DNA of 64,000 nucleotides, from positions 62,001 through 126,000 of the forward strand of contig NW_026251423.1 in NCBI RefSeq assembly GCF_025118155.1, written 5' to 3'. Shown here in pieces: positions 36,065-49,526 of the stretch (the first letter of the stretch is position 1; the number at the start of each line of letters is the position of its first letter). Below the pieces are notes generated by a model, which did no database searches, had not been told where the DNA came from, and saw only the letters and a program-made list of their open reading frames with translations. Position numbers and translations under genes: made by a program. This stretch comes from Cokeromyces recurvatus. Taxonomy: Eukaryota; Mucoromycota; Mucoromycetes; Mucorales; Mucoraceae.

Positions 36065-39000
36065 ATGTCATCACAGAATAGAGGGTTTCAGGGCCCTTCT
36101 TTTGGTACAGATCGAATGGGCCGACAAAGGCCTTCAATTATACCAACAGATGATGAGGAACAAGAACAACAACTTGGTGTAATAGAAGAAGGGGGAAGAT
36201 ATTTGAATAACAACAGATCAAATATAAGTACACGTGTAAGTAATAGATCGAACATCAGTCATTATACTTCTACGGAAAATGCAGACCGAAGACCCTCATC
36301 AGCTGTCATGGACTCAAAAATCAGTAATAGCAAAAAAATACATGTTGTTTCACCTGACAGCCATATCAGTCAACAATCTAAGGCAACAGCACCATACGAT
36401 GATAACAACACAGTCTCTCCTCTTCACGACCCTATGACGGGAAAACCTCTTCGTAGACATGGTACAGAGTTGATTGGTGATGTATTGTTACACCCTCTTA
36501 AAGAATATCAACTTCACCAAAAGCGTCTTGAAGCTTATGAAGCTGAAAAAAATGTATGGAATGAAAAGCATCCTGAATCGATTGCTTCTAATAAAGATGA
36601 TATTAATCATATAAATGAGCCAGTAGTGTAAAGTATTGTTATAAAGAAATTTTTTTTGAATATTATATTAATTTTATTATTCTAATAGTGAAGTCCGAAC
36701 CAGACTAAGTAATAAAAAAAAAAAAAAAAAGCATACATATACTTCTGATTAAGTTGAATTAATTTCAACAAATTATAGCACTACACTTTAGACATTTAGT
36801 AGGGGATCAAGATTTTACGTTTACAGAAGATCAAATAAACTTATTGGAAAAGCCTGTAAGGATACTATTCTATTATAAGCTTTAAAAAAAAAGTAATAAT
36901 AATAATACTGACCAAAGGGATTCTAGTTGGAACTAACACTTGAAGAAAAAGATAAACTGAAGCTTTTTAAAGATACAGATGATTTCATTGATTTTCTAGA
37001 AAAAACCAAGCGAAACTTTTCTGTCAAAGTTCATAAAACTGTTCAAATTCGTCAACAAATAGCAAATGCTAAAAGTGAATTATTCAGCGATTCTTCTAGT
37101 AAAAAAAAAATAAAAAAAAAATAAAATAAAAATAAGACACATTTTCTTATACTAATTCTATTGTATACATCTATTTTAACAGATAGTTCAATAAATTTAA
37201 CTGAAAACCCAAACATAGTAGTTGATTCAAATCAAATTTCTTCTGATGGAGTACATACTCCTCCTCAAAAATCTGACTCTGGAGGCGATCTTACAGTTAC
37301 CAAAGCACATCCTCATATAAACCGTTCACCAGATGATTTACTCATAGATTTGAATAATAACGTCTATATTCAAGTTCAATTCATTCCTATCATTCATCAT
37401 CAACATACGAAAATGAGAAGAGCTATCTTTTTAGTACCCGATCCAGATTTATCTGATGAAATTGGTGAAGAAACTTCAGCTACTTGGGTTGAATTATTGG
37501 GCGATGTATTTTATGTTGGTTGGCTTAGGTATATATACTTGATGATGAATGTATATATACTCACTCATTTTTATCAATAGTCAATTCACACATTCAGTGC
37601 ATATCAACAGTATAGATAGTCTTAATACTTATGCTGCTTGGTTTGTTGTAATGTGGTGGACATGGTGTTCAAGTGCCTTATATTCATCTCGATATGATAG
37701 AGGAGGTACCCTAAATTTGGTATATTTGCATATTTTATTGACAATTTCTATATTCATATATGTATATAGATGTTGCTCATCATATATATAAGATCATTGA
37801 ACTCTGTGGTTTAAGTAAGTTCCTTTTAATGTATACAAATATCTATTATAATAATAATATACTAAGTAAATTCCTTTATATATATATATATAGTTCTTAT
37901 GGCTGGTTCGAGTGATAAAGAAAAGTTTGAATCTTCACCTAAATATTTTATCATAGGCTATATAAGTATGTATAATACTTTAATCTAGAGTTATTATGTA
38001 TTCAACACGATTTTATGTAGCTATGAAAGCAGTTTCCTTATTTCAATATACAGTTATATTTATTGTATCACTTGGAGCTCATTTTAAATCATCTCATCGT
38101 CCCTTAGGCATTTATGTGACCGCTAGTGCTATATCAATAGCTATGTGGGGGGTATCCCTTTTATATACATCTAAAATAGACATAGGCAAACGATACGGTC
38201 TTTGGTACTCTAGTATAGGGATGGAGATGCTTATTCATGTCTTTTTACAAGGCAATAATCGAGTCTCATTAGCAGCAAGTCATCTAGGTGAACGTTTTGG
38301 ATTATTCACTCTCATTATCTTGGGAGAGAATTGTATGGGGTTTATCAAGATGGTAGCTGAGGCAGATGCAACATCCAGTTTAATTGCTTGTAACGTGTTT
38401 GGTGTAACGATTATTTTTTGCTATTTCTTTATGTACTTTGATGATTTTAGTGGAGAATTTTTGTCTAAAAATCGACTTAGTCCATTATGGATGTATCTTC
38501 ATTTCCCTTTACATTTATTTCAAGTTGCCTTTGGTATTGCCTTAACGGATATCATAGCAAAGCATAGTCTTCTTCAAGATACGTCTACCTATCTTGATAG
38601 TATTTTGGAAAAATGTCATGCTAGTGATCCACCAGCCTTGATGACTGAAAATAAGACTATTATAGAACATTATAAAGTGCTTTCATTATCCGTAGAATCA
38701 TCACATTCAACAACAGCAAGTGAAAGTTGTAATCCATTATTTGATATCAAGATTTTTTGGATTACAGCAGGGTTAATTTTATGTTTTAATGCATTTATCA
38801 AGTTGGTCAATACACCTGTCAACAGAGGTTAGTATCTAAATATAGAAGTCACAGGAAAATAGATAATAATAACAATAATAATAATAGGCAGTATAAAAGC
38901 ATATATTATTTGTTCGTCTCGTATTTTTAATGCAATTGTCTTTTTTGCATTATCAACAACTACGTATAAACATCTAAATGCTTTAGGTATGGTCTCTGTC

Positions 39001-39130
39001 ATGATGGCTTGTTTATTATTCCAATGTAAGTTGTATATACTTATAATAGCACAGTTTAAAATTATTAATTTTTTTTCTTTTTTTTTTTTTTTTTAAACAT
39101 AAAAAAGCTGCTGTTGATTTATTAGATTAG
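36065..39130 (+). CDS. LtrA-type membrane protein, long N-terminal extension
   Basis: This is a polytopic membrane protein of the low-temperature-requirement A (LtrA) family; the family's function is poorly known. Exons from 36065 join in frame to TAG 39130. The first ~190 residues are hydrophilic (MSSQNRGFQGPSFGTDRMGR) and are followed by small exons giving FRHLVGDQDFTFTEDQI and charged helix sequence. The membrane part begins TSATWVELLGDVFYVGWL, then AAWFVVMWWTWCSSALY. A transmembrane block begins YSTRFYVAMKAVSLFQYTVI and continues with RPLGIYVTASAISIAMWGVS. The family signature HLGERFGLFTLIILGEN is clear. Later helices include FWITAGLILCFNAFIKLV. The stop is reached only through the last short exon (SAVDLLD). 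Mid exons are well supported by frame. The N-terminal extension has no recognised domain and is longer than usual for the family. Confidence 0.75.
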
Positions 39131-39926
39131 ATTATTTAGATGAATGTATGACTGATTTTTTTTTATTAATAAAAAACCAACTCTTACAGTATATTATACT
39201 ATGCATACATACATACTATACACAGCACGAACATACCTGTATTTATATACATATTTTAAAAAAGAGTGAAACATAATAGGAATGACGAAAGAAATGATGT
39301 AGCATTGATTGTGTAATAAAAAATAAATGTAGTACAAATACAAAGTAGTGATTAAATAGTATAAATTTAACGTCATATTCTACTACTACTACGCATCTCT
39401 CTTAATGATAGCAGGGAGTCTTTTTTCTTTCCATTTGACAAAGCATTAGTTGCATGATATACTCTCTTTTTTCAAGTAAGCGTGTATTTATTATTCTGGC
39501 AATTCATAAAAGTAATAACTTGTATTATTATTATTTTCTTAGTATTCGTCGGTAGTAGTAAATCATTGACAAAAAAAGGGGGGGACTCGATTCATTTTTT
39601 AGTGTCTTAAAAAAAAAAAATTAATTAAATAATTGATAAAAAGACTTTTCCTTCATCAACGACCGTAGTGAAACATAAAATCATAGATAATTATTACTAC
39701 TGCTATTATGAATGATGGGGGGGTACTCTTCGCTTTATAGTCATTGCTACAGTATTTTTTTTATATAGTAAACTTGGAGTCTATTGTAGATCGAATCAAT
39801 ATCGTCTTGATTCATTACAATGATTTTTATTTTACTTTATTTTTTCCAAGACTAATCCAAAAATATACAGTTTACAGAAAAAAAATAAAAAATAAAATAA
39901 ATAAACCCCGGCACGTTTAAAAACAC

Positions 39927-39965
<39 letters not shown>

Positions 39966-40148
39966 CAATTCAGCCATTTAAACAATTGTATATGATAGGA
40001 ATGACAAACAACGCGACAAAAAAAAAAAAAATAGATTTAACGTGACGTAGTGTTCACTTCAATGATATATAACTGATAAACTTTATAGCTTTTGTTTTTT
40101 TTTCTTTTTTTTTCTTTTTTTTTTCTTCTTCTTCTTCAAGTATCACTC
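39131..40148. other. intergenic spacer
   Basis: This lies between two same-strand genes. It holds short TAC/TAT repeats near 39180-39260, a G run at 39717-39724, and a 38-base T run at 39928-39965. No gene is evident. The T/TTC-rich stretch 40096-40138 just before the next ATG is leader sequence. Confidence 0.6.
39928..39965. repeat. 38-base poly(T) tract
   Basis: T homopolymer about 180 bp upstream of the NagD-type phosphatase start. Confidence 0.85.
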
Positions 40149-41580
40149 ATGTCCAATTCTAATATTACCACACCTCAAGCTGAATTTGCTACTGCCGAAG
40201 AGACTCGTGACTTGGCTGCCTCTTTCGCTGCCTCTCTTCAACAACAAGGCTTTAATAATACTCATCAAAATGAAGATGGTATCTCTGCCAGAGATTGGGC
40301 TTTGTTCCGTGACCCAGTTCTTCACAATGAACGTCTTGAAGCTATTCGTCAAAAGAAGGGTTATATTATTGATATGGATGGTGTTATCTATCATGTAAGT
40401 TTTGACAGCTTTTTACAAAAGATTTTAGATTACACAAAAAAAGAAATCAGGGCAAAATGCATTAACCGAATTTTTTTTTATACATACATACAACTCTTTT
40501 TTAGGGTTCAAACTTATTGCCTGGTGCTAAGGAGTTTGTTGAATTCTTGGAAAAGAACAATAAAAAATATCTCTTCTTGACTAACAACTCAGCACCTACA
40601 CCTCGTGAATTACAACAAAAATTACAACGTCTTGGTATTGATGTTACTGAAGATCACTTCTTTACATCTGGTCAAGCTACTGCTTACTTCCTTCACTCAC
40701 AAATGCCCGAGGTAATATATAGTGAGCATAAAATAATAATAATACAAGATCCATATAATAACAAAAAAAAAATTTTTTTTTCTTCATGCAATCTCTATGA
40801 AAAAAAAAATAGGGTGGTACCGTCTATGTTATTGGTGAACCTGGTCTCGCTTATGCACTTTATGACAAGGGTTTCTTCATGAATGATCATAATCCTGACT
40901 ATGTTGTCTTGGGTGAATCAGCAGTCTATAACTTTGAAAAATTAACAAAGGCCGTTCAACTTGTTCAACAAGGTGCCAAGTTGATTTCTACTAATTTAGA
41001 TGTTGAAACTCTTGATTCTAAAGGTCGTAAGATCCCCGCTACTGGTGCTTTCACTGCTTGTGTTGAATTAGTTACAAAGACGAAAGCTTTCTTCTGTGGT
41101 AAGCCTTCTGCTTTGATTATGCGTTATGCTCAACGTGTCCTTGGTTTATCTCGTATGGAAACTTGTATTATTGGTGATCGTATGGATACTGAGTAAGTAG
41201 AGTAAGCCTTATTTTAATATATTGAAAAAAAAACAAAACAAAAAAATTTTTTTTCTTTCTTTCTTTCTTTATCTTAATTTTCTTTTCTTTTCTTTCATGA
41301 TATAGTATTGTTGCAGGTATTTCTTCTGAAATTGATCCAGTTCTTGTTCTTTCTGGTGTTACTGAAATGAGTGATCTTAACCTCTTTGCTTATCATCCCT
41401 TCGTTATTTTGGGTGGTGTTTATGAAATTCCTAACAATGATGATAAGAATAAACTCACAGATAGTGATCTTGAAGAAGCTAGTAGACGTGTAAGTTTTAA
41501 ATTGAAACTATATTTGGGATAAAAGATGATGTCGCTGATTTAATTTATTTTCTTTTATATAATAGGCCTCTTATCTTTAA
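40149..41580 (+). CDS. NagD-type HAD phosphatase
   Basis: This is a haloacid dehalogenase superfamily phosphatase of the IIA (NagD/PHO13) group, which hydrolyses small phosphoesters such as sugar, nucleotide or glycolate phosphates in the cytosol. Five exons are read, from ATG 40149 to TAA 41580, about 340 residues. Motif I is IIDMDGVIYHG with both catalytic aspartates. The following LLPGAKEFVEFLEKNNKK, then LFLTNNSAPTPRELQQKL, is motif II. The C2-cap region includes FFTSGQATAYFLHS and GEPGLAYALYDKG. Motif III Lys is in FCGKPSALIMRYAQRVLG, and motif IV is CIIGDRMDTDIVAGI. The protein has an N-terminal extension of about 65 residues (AEFATAEETRDLAAS, then ISARDWALFRDP) before the domain. The DMDG/YHG wording resembles bacterial NagD-like enzymes as much as fungal PHO13; the substrate is not defined. 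Confidence 0.85.
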
Positions 41581-42761
41581 TCATATCATACATAAATACA
41601 TATATTATTTGTTCATATAATAAATATCATTACTTCTTTTTTTTTTTTTCCTTTTTCCTCCTTTCTATTTTCTTTTTTTTTTTTTATTATTTTCCAACAA
41701 AAAGAGGACAAAAAATGGGCGCATGATTTTATGTAAATGAAAATATTAACACATGTAAGTAGTAGTAACAGGTTTCTGTAAAACTCCGCTTTTCTTTTCT
41801 ATGTTTCTACCAAGTATTTTATTTTCCTAGTAGAATCTCAGCTTTATAATAGCGAATACAGATATTGTACACTACACATACTTCTTCCTTTCTATAGAAA
41901 GCAACATATACAATAATAATAGAAAAAAAAAATTCAACATATCATTCGTATTTCTTTAATACATATGACATTTATATTACTACTACTTCTAGCCCGTTTT
42001 AGATTGAGATAAAAGTTAAACTTCAGATATTGAAGCTACTATAGTGACAAAAAAAATGTATAAAATCAAACTAAGAAGAAGTAAACATAATACAACAGGC
42101 TTGAAATATAATTTAATATACTATAAAATAATTGCATTTGCTATACATTTTCAATAATGGAATGTATTCTATATAAACACGCCAATGAAAAGATAAAGAA
42201 AAAAAAAATATGGATGTGACTATTTTGTATTATATGACGTATGGCAGTGCACTAAGTATATGTTTTCAGATTTTTTTTTGTTTGAAAAAAAAAATAACAT
42301 AATCTAATAGTGAAAAAAAAAACTGAAGAATTACAATGTAAGTAACATTAAATTATACAATTGCTTTTCTTTTTTTTATAAATTTATATTCAAGATCATT
42401 TTCTTTTTCTTTCTTTCTTTTTTTTTCTTTTTTTTTTTTTTTTTTTTTAAAAAAGCATTTTGATTCTTATACAGTTTAATCACCCAAAAAAAAAAAAAAT
42501 AATAAGCGTGTAAATCAGCGCAAAAGAAAAAAAAATTTCCCTTTTTTTTTTCTTTTTTTGTAAAATATTTACTACGCAATATTATATTGAAGGCTTGAGA
42601 AGATCTTCAAAAAAAAAAAGAAAAGTGATTACAATAAAGCATAAGAAAAACGCCAAAAAGTAGAAAAAGAAGAAAAGGAAGAGAAAAAATAAAAATAAAA
42701 ACAAAAAAAGACACTTAGTGGCTTAGAGGTTTACATTTTATTTTTTATTTTCTATTTTTTC

Positions 42762-42802
<41 letters not shown>

Positions 42803-43043
42803 GCTTGTATAGGTGATACCGTATTTGTTTTAATTTACTGCAGGCATATAGACTCATATTTTTATTCTATTTTATTTTACATTATTTTATTTTTTATTTT
42901 TATTTTTATTTTATTTTTTTTTTTTGAAATAGTTGGACTTTTTTTTTTCTTTATTTTCTTTATCCATATTAAACAACTAAAAAAAAAAAGTCTCAACTCT
43001 TTTTCCCCTTTTTCTTTATTATTGTATAAAGAAAGAAAAAAAA
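41581..43043. other. intergenic spacer rich in T and A runs
   Basis: This lies between two same-strand genes. It has T runs at about 41637-41690 and 42417-42448, and a 39-base T run at 42763-42801. The final 240 bases are T/TA-rich and would be the EAF1-type gene's leader and promoter. Nothing gene-like is seen. Confidence 0.6.
42763..42801. repeat. 39-base poly(T) tract
   Basis: T homopolymer about 240 bp upstream of the Eaf1-type start codon. Confidence 0.85.
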
Positions 43044-46000
43044 ATGGAAGATATTGAAATACAACAGGTAAATATAGAAAAAAAAAAGAGAAAGAAAGAG
43101 AGAGAATTTAATTATTATTATTTTACAAATATAGAAATTACTTCAAAAATTGAGAAACAATGCTGAAGAGGAGAGAAAAAAGAAATTAAAGTAAATATTT
43201 TTTAAATGCATAAAAAAAAAATGAAATTTATGTTGTATTATGTTATGTAGAATTATTGTCACACATCGGGAGCTTTTATTAAAAGAGCTATTTACAATGA
43301 CAGGTGAAGGTAATCCTAGTGAAGCAGACCATGTGATATCCTTTTTAAAAGGTGGAGATGTAACTCAAATTGATCAAGATAAATGGAGCGCGTATCTCGA
43401 TAAATATAAAATTACGTAAGATATAATATATATAGAGAGAGAGAAAAAAAAAGAGGAATGTAAAGACTAATTAGTTTCAAGTAATATAAAAATTAAACAA
43501 GAAGTATCCCCGCAATCACCTTCATCTACTCCTGTGGATAGTCAGTTAAATAAGCCAGCTCGTCGTATACCACCGCCACCTGCTAGAATGGTTACTAGAG
43601 GTGTTAGTGGTGCTGTACGTCCAAAAAGTGTAGATGAAATCTTATCTAGTCTAGATGTAAGTATGCACATCGTTTTTTTTTTAATTTTGTATATAATTTT
43701 TATTTTATTTTTTTTGTTTAGCAAAAGGATTTAATCACATCTGCATCTTCCTCTCAGAAAGAGAAAAGTATCTCACCTACTACAGCATTGAAGGAGCCAG
43801 ATCAGTTAAGAAATGTGACTAAAGAACCTTCAGCTCGTCAAGGGAAAATAATTCATCCTTTTATCGATTTCAAATCACAAAATTCAAATGCACTTATTTA
43901 TAATGGTATTAAACTATCAACGGATGATATACAATACAACGAAAATGATCATTTCAATTTATATGCTTGGCAACTTCATGCAACCCATTTCCCACTTTAT
44001 AAACAACTTCAGACTGCACGAAAGACTTTAACGACACACGATTGGATGCTTGCTAGAGATGAACTAAAGTCAGTGAAAACAATTCAAAGGATAGAGGCAT
44101 TAAAAAAGAAAAAATTATGGAGTTTAAGGCAATTAAAGAAACATAAATCATTACCTCGGCCGAAAACACATTGGGATTGTATGTTAGATGAAATGAAATG
44201 GATGCATACTGATTTTAAAGAGGAAAGAAAATGGAAGATAGCTATGGCTTATTTAACTTCTAGAGCTGTACTAGAATGGCATCATGCAGAAGATAAATCA
44301 ACTGTGTGTGTAAAGACACGTATACCAGAACCAAAGAGTTTGCCCGTGTTAGTTGAAGAAGCCATCATACCCGCAATAGCTAGTCCAATATCACTAGAAA
44401 ATACAACAACTATATCCAATGCTGATTCAGATTTAAGGCCATTCGAATTGGATTCAGAATTAAATGACTCTGAAAAATTAATAATAGAAGACTCTAGTCA
44501 AATGCTCAAGTCAGATACAATGATGGGATCACTTCAAAACCCCTCTGAGAACACACAACAATTAGTACCTATGGAAGATTCATCTGTCCCAACCACTCCT
44601 TTATCATCCGAAATAGTTCAAGAGTATCGAAATAGGATAAAAAATTTTGATCCAAATATGCCGATTTTATCATTGCCTATTGAAGATTTTAATATACTGG
44701 ATGCAAGTGCATTATTCCCTGAATTATTAACTTATGAGCCGCCTAATCCACATTACGATGATATTTACTTTAATGAAATTGAATATGGTAGAGTGATTCC
44801 TATTACGAAACTCATTTCAGAGCATATAGTTCTCAAGACACCTCAACGATACAGTCGTAAACGAGATATGAATGGTAATCCTATTATCATTATGGATGAA
44901 ACAAAGGATGACATACAACAATTACCACGAAGTGAACGATATGATTCCACTCCTCTTATTTCACCTTTATTTGCACCTAAAAGACATAAAGAATTACCTA
45001 TTCAGCAACCTTCTACACCTCAAACACATGCTAACAATCAACATCATACATCTAATTGGACCGAGGAGGATGATGTATGCTTAATATCTTTCATTCTTCA
45101 ATATTCATTCAATTGGGATTTAGTCTGTGATGCATTTAATTCAGCCCGACTTCCTCTCACTGGTGAAAAGCGTACTCCCTGGGAATGTTATGATCGCTGG
45201 AAACGTAATAATTTAACATCCTTGACTGGTCAAGTCAATTTGGCTTATGTACATAAAGTGAAAAAGGAGCTTAATTATCGAGCTTCTCCTAACCGTCTGG
45301 ACTCCAGTCAAAAGCGTCAACGCCAATATAATATATTTGAAGCTATCAAGAAAACTCAAAAGAAACGTGAAGAGAATGAGAAACAGACAAATACACCAGC
45401 ACCACCTCGTCAAACAATTGAAGTTCATGGTATGAATAGTGCAGGTCAACGTTTACCAACAGCTATGGAGATGAGTTTACATAAGGCACAAAGAGAACGA
45501 CAGATGGCACAAGCTGTGTTGGAACAACGTCAGCTTTCAGCTGCCATTGGGCTAGGTGCTCAATTGCCTCATGGTCCACGTACCGCAGCTGTTCCATCTG
45601 TATCACAACCACATCGTCCTGCTATAGGAATGGCTTCATCTACAACTAATACCAACACTACTACTAATACTAATACTACCACTAACACTAACACTAACAC
45701 TAACACTGCTACTACTGCTGCGGCTGCTGCTGCTGCTGCTGCTCAAGCTCGTGTTGCCGCCGCTGCCGCTGCCGCTGCTGCCGCTGCCGCAGCAGCAAAT
45801 AATAATACACCATCCCCTGCTATTCAAAATACTGCAGCAAGGCCTCCTGTTGCACAGAACAATGGTGTGGCTGCTGGTCTGCCACTGAATAGATACCCCG
45901 CTGCACAACTTCAATTACTGAGACAACAACAGATGGTATTAATGGCTGCTGCTCAACAACAAGCTCAACAACAAGCTCAACAACAACAACAAGGGGCTGG

Positions 46001-46937
46001 TGCTGCTAGTACACAAATTCGCTCACCCACGCCTGCAGCACTTCAACGTTTTGCTAATGCTATACAAGCTTCTCAAAAAGCCCAACAACAGCAATTACAA
46101 CAGCAACTTCAATTACAACAAGCTCAAGCTCAAGCTCAGGCACAGGTGCAAGCACAAGCTCAAATTCAAGCACAGCAACAACAGCAGCAAGCACAATTAT
46201 TAGCCGCTCAGCAGCAATTAGTACAACAAACTCAACATCAACAGCAACAGACACCCACTCAGGGACAAACACCACAACGTAATTAGTATATACTTACTTT
46301 ATTATTCATTATTATTAACCTTTATTTTTTTTATTTTTTTATAGAAATATCTACTCCTACTGCCGAAATCGTATCTCAACAAGTCTCTCAAATGGCTTCA
46401 CCTGCAGCCCCCATTCAACAAAGTCCACAATCTCGCCCAGCTACCCAAACACCCCCACAATCATCACCTCAAGTCCAAACACCTCAACAACAAGCTGCTA
46501 TTGCTGCTCAATTACAAGCGAATCCTTTAATGTTTGCTGCTCAGTTAGCACAAATGGGTTATCCTATTTCACAACTACCTGCGAGTCAACAGCTTCAATT
46601 GCAACGTTATTTAGCACAGTTACAAATGAGAAATGCAGCTATGGCTGCTGCTGCTGCTGCTGCTGCTTCTCCTAACACATCCTCCAATAATGGTAGCCCT
46701 GTCATTCCACAACAACAACAAAATAATATAAATAGTTTACAAGCTGCTTTACTTGCTCAACAGCAATTACAAAGATTACAACAAATACATCAGGCGCAGG
46801 CTCTTCAATTACAACAGCAACAGCAGCAACAACAACAACAACAACAAACTCAATCGCAACAAGTCCAACCTCAGCAAGCAGCTCAACAAACACAAACTCA
46901 ACAGCAACAGTCACCAGCTCAACAAAAACAACAGTAA
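43044..46937 (+). CDS. EAF1: Eaf1/Vid21 scaffold of the NuA4 acetyltransferase
   Basis: Eaf1 (Vid21) holds together the NuA4 histone H4/H2A acetyltransferase complex in the nucleus. The first exon is short (MEDIEIQQ), then KLLQKLRNNAEEER, then LLKELFTMTGEGNPSEADHV and a Pro-rich RRIPPPPARM. The HSA domain is clear: KTHWDCMLDEMKWMHTDFKE followed by ERKWKIAMAYLTSRAVLEWH; HSA binds actin and Arp4. The SANT/Myb domain follows: SNWTEEDDVCLISFILQYS then NWDLVCDAFNS and WECYDRWKRN. The C-terminus (~450 residues) is Gln/Ala-rich low complexity with Asn-Thr and poly-Ala runs from short triplet repeats. The last exon begins at about 46345 and ends at TAA 46937. Domain order and length match fungal Vid21. 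Confidence 0.9.
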
Positions 46938-46940
46938 TAT
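45640..46940 (+). repeat. triplet-repeat block encoding Gln/Ala/Asn runs
   Basis: Imperfect CAA/CAG, GCT/GCC and AAC/ACT triplet repeats encode long Gln, Ala and Asn-Thr tracts in the C-terminal third of the Eaf1-type protein. Two homopeptide Ala runs lie near 45720-45790 and 46640-46670. Such blocks can change length between strains. Confidence 0.8.
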
Positions 46941-47139
46941 TAGATAATAGTATTGTTTTGTATTTTGTATTTTTTTTTCCTTTTTTTTTTCTTAAAAAAA
47001 ATATAACCATATTCATGTATATTATAAAACAAATAAAGAAAAAAAAAATTAACTTATTATATATAAATTTATACAAATTTATAATAATAATATTAATAAT
47101 ATTAATAAATGTTATTTATATGTCTTCTATTTAAATTTG

Positions 47140-48011
47140 TTATGATTTTGATATACGATGTTTACGGTCTGGAACAGATGCAATAACATCTGCCATACGA
47201 CTTAAATCTTCATCCTCTTCATCCAAGGCATCTCTTAACTTTGAATGAGTCACTTCACGGTGAATAGCGTCCATACTTTCACGAGAAGCAGGAGGTAAAC
47301 GTTCATTTTCAATATCTGAGCGTCTTGCTTCTTCAAATGTAGTAATAGCTAATTTTATATATAGAGAAAAAAAAAAGATGAATAAAACAATATATACATA
47401 TTGATAGATAGTATTATACCTTTTCTGATACCCTCTGAACCAAGTCCTAATGTACCTGTAGGTAATTTACCCGTATTGGATAAACTCTTAAGTTCCATTA
47501 CCAACTCTGAATTCTCTCGAAGAACAGAGAAAGTACGGGACATTTTACCAATCGCCATAATTTTGTTTTTAATGATTTGTCGTCTTTGTTCTGGTGATAT
47601 ATTATCAGGTAGAATAACGATAGGTGATTTCGAGTCCTTTTCTTCTTCTTCTTCGTTTGTAATGGCTGCTAATTCTTCTTGTGAACAAATATTTAATAAC
47701 GCCAAAAGCATAGAAGTAACTAGGATCAAGTGAAAAAAAAAAAGGTTAAAAAAAATATGCTAAATTTATTCTATAAAATTATATACTTTACTCTTTTCAC
47801 CAACAAAAGGTAAACTCCAGTCAAATACGTTCATAAACTTGGGAAGCCAGTAAGGATGAGGACTAGAATTGAATTGACGAATATTGAGTACATTTTCATC
47901 ATATCTAAGAATAGCTGCTTTATTGTTGTATACATCAATATAATTGGGTGCAGAAAAAATGGTCATCAATGCTGGGAATCCAGTCGTTTTACTTTTACGA
48001 TACATACGATA

Positions 48012-48042
<31 letters not shown>

Positions 48043-49526
48043 CAATCAAATAAAATCAATTAATATGTAACTAATTACTTTTGTTGGTTATTTTCATTAC
48101 CCATTTGCTTGTGCTTCATGTGCACGAATGACGGATAAAAGGTTGTTTTTGTCCAAAAAGCTACAAGCGGCTCGATAACTATTAAAAATAAATAAAAAAA
48201 AGGGAATTTTAATATTGTCTCATATATTTGTATATATTTTTTTTGTTAATGCATGCATGGTCTATTAAGCTCTACATATTTCTTTCTTTTCTTTTTTCTC
48301 TTTCTCTTTCTTTTTCTTTTTTTGCTTCCAGATTATTAAATAAAGGGATAAAATTACCTGTAAAAGTAAGAACATCCACGAACATGATTATGTTCAAATT
48401 TAGGTGAATCATCAGCATCAAATTCTTCAAATGGGTCTGACCATAGCAAATCACACATTAATCCAAATGTCGGAGTTTCTTGAAATCTGTCAATCTAACA
48501 CATAAATGACTAAAATAAATAAATAAGATTACAACAACAATACAGCATAGCTTACGTCTTCAATGTCTTTTAGAGTCTTTAATTCTGGTGATAACCCACC
48601 ATGAACACAAAAGAATTGTTCATTCACAATGGCAGCTAATGGAAGACTATCAAAGCATTCCATTACAACATCATAGACCTTTTCAGAATATTTTGTCTTA
48701 CCTATTAAAAGAAGAATAGAAATAGAAGAGTTTACTCTTTTTTTGCATAATATGAATATGTATAAACATCTATTTTTTACACTCCAACTTAAATGTAAAG
48801 TAGTCAGTCAAATGACGACATTCATGATTTCCACGTAGTAAAAAAAAAGTATCTGGATACCATAATTTAAGAGCCCAAAGGTAAAGTACGCACTTGCATG
48901 AGGGAGAAAAAAAAAAGATTAGTTTGGTTAAAAAGAAAAAAAGCAAGAAAGAAAGAAAGAAAAAAAAAGCATACATATATAAATATAAACGTAAACAAAC
49001 CTCAATTGAAAAATAGCCTCTATCTACATAATCGCCTAAGAATAAATATCTAGTCTCTGCAGGATCCCCCCCTACTTCGAATAACTTTAAAAGATCATAA
49101 TATTGTCCGTGCACGTCACCACAGATAGTAATAGGTGCAGGTATACGTAATAAATTAGGTTCCTTTCTCAAAAGTGTCTTTGTTGCATTCAGGATCTGAA
49201 GCGCTTGTTCTTCTGTCAAACGACCTTCTCGACGTAAATGTTCTCTTAAGAATCCTAAATCAGGTAAACCAGGACGCTCCTTTGACCATAACTCTTCATC
49301 TATTGGCTTCTTAAAAGCAGGTGGCTCAATTTCTTTTATTGATATTTATTCAGCATAATCATTGTATCACTAACAAGAAATAAAAAAAAAAATAAAATAA
49401 AAATAAATAAAAATAAAACTTACCTGTGCAAATACGGTCTGTTGTATTAACAATCGTACCATCTTCCATTGTATATTTTGTACGATTCAAACTAGGCTTT
49501 TCTGTTGCAATTGATATATTTGGCAT
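47140..49526 (-). CDS. cnaA: calcineurin A (PP2B catalytic subunit)
   Basis: This is the Ca2+/calmodulin-dependent Ser/Thr phosphatase catalytic subunit that acts on Crz1-type factors; in Mucorales calcineurin is known to control yeast-hypha growth. Start ATG 49526 ([16 protein letters not shown]). Metal-site motifs are intact: [30 protein letters not shown] joined by splicing to [11 protein letters not shown], and [17 protein letters not shown]. Also [17 protein letters not shown] and [17 protein letters not shown]. The C-terminus has the calmodulin-binding region ([20 protein letters not shown]) and an autoinhibitory segment ([19 protein letters not shown]), ending [18 protein letters not shown]. 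The calcineurin B-binding helix lies in the [13 protein letters not shown] region. One intron splits the SIE/CVL junction with a GTTTGT donor. The protein appears complete; the paralogue number in the genome cannot be read here. Confidence 0.95.

Noticed and set aside
45636..45914. minus-strand Ser/Gly-rich frame
   Set aside because: Antisense of the Ala and Asn-Thr triplet runs of the Eaf1-type gene.
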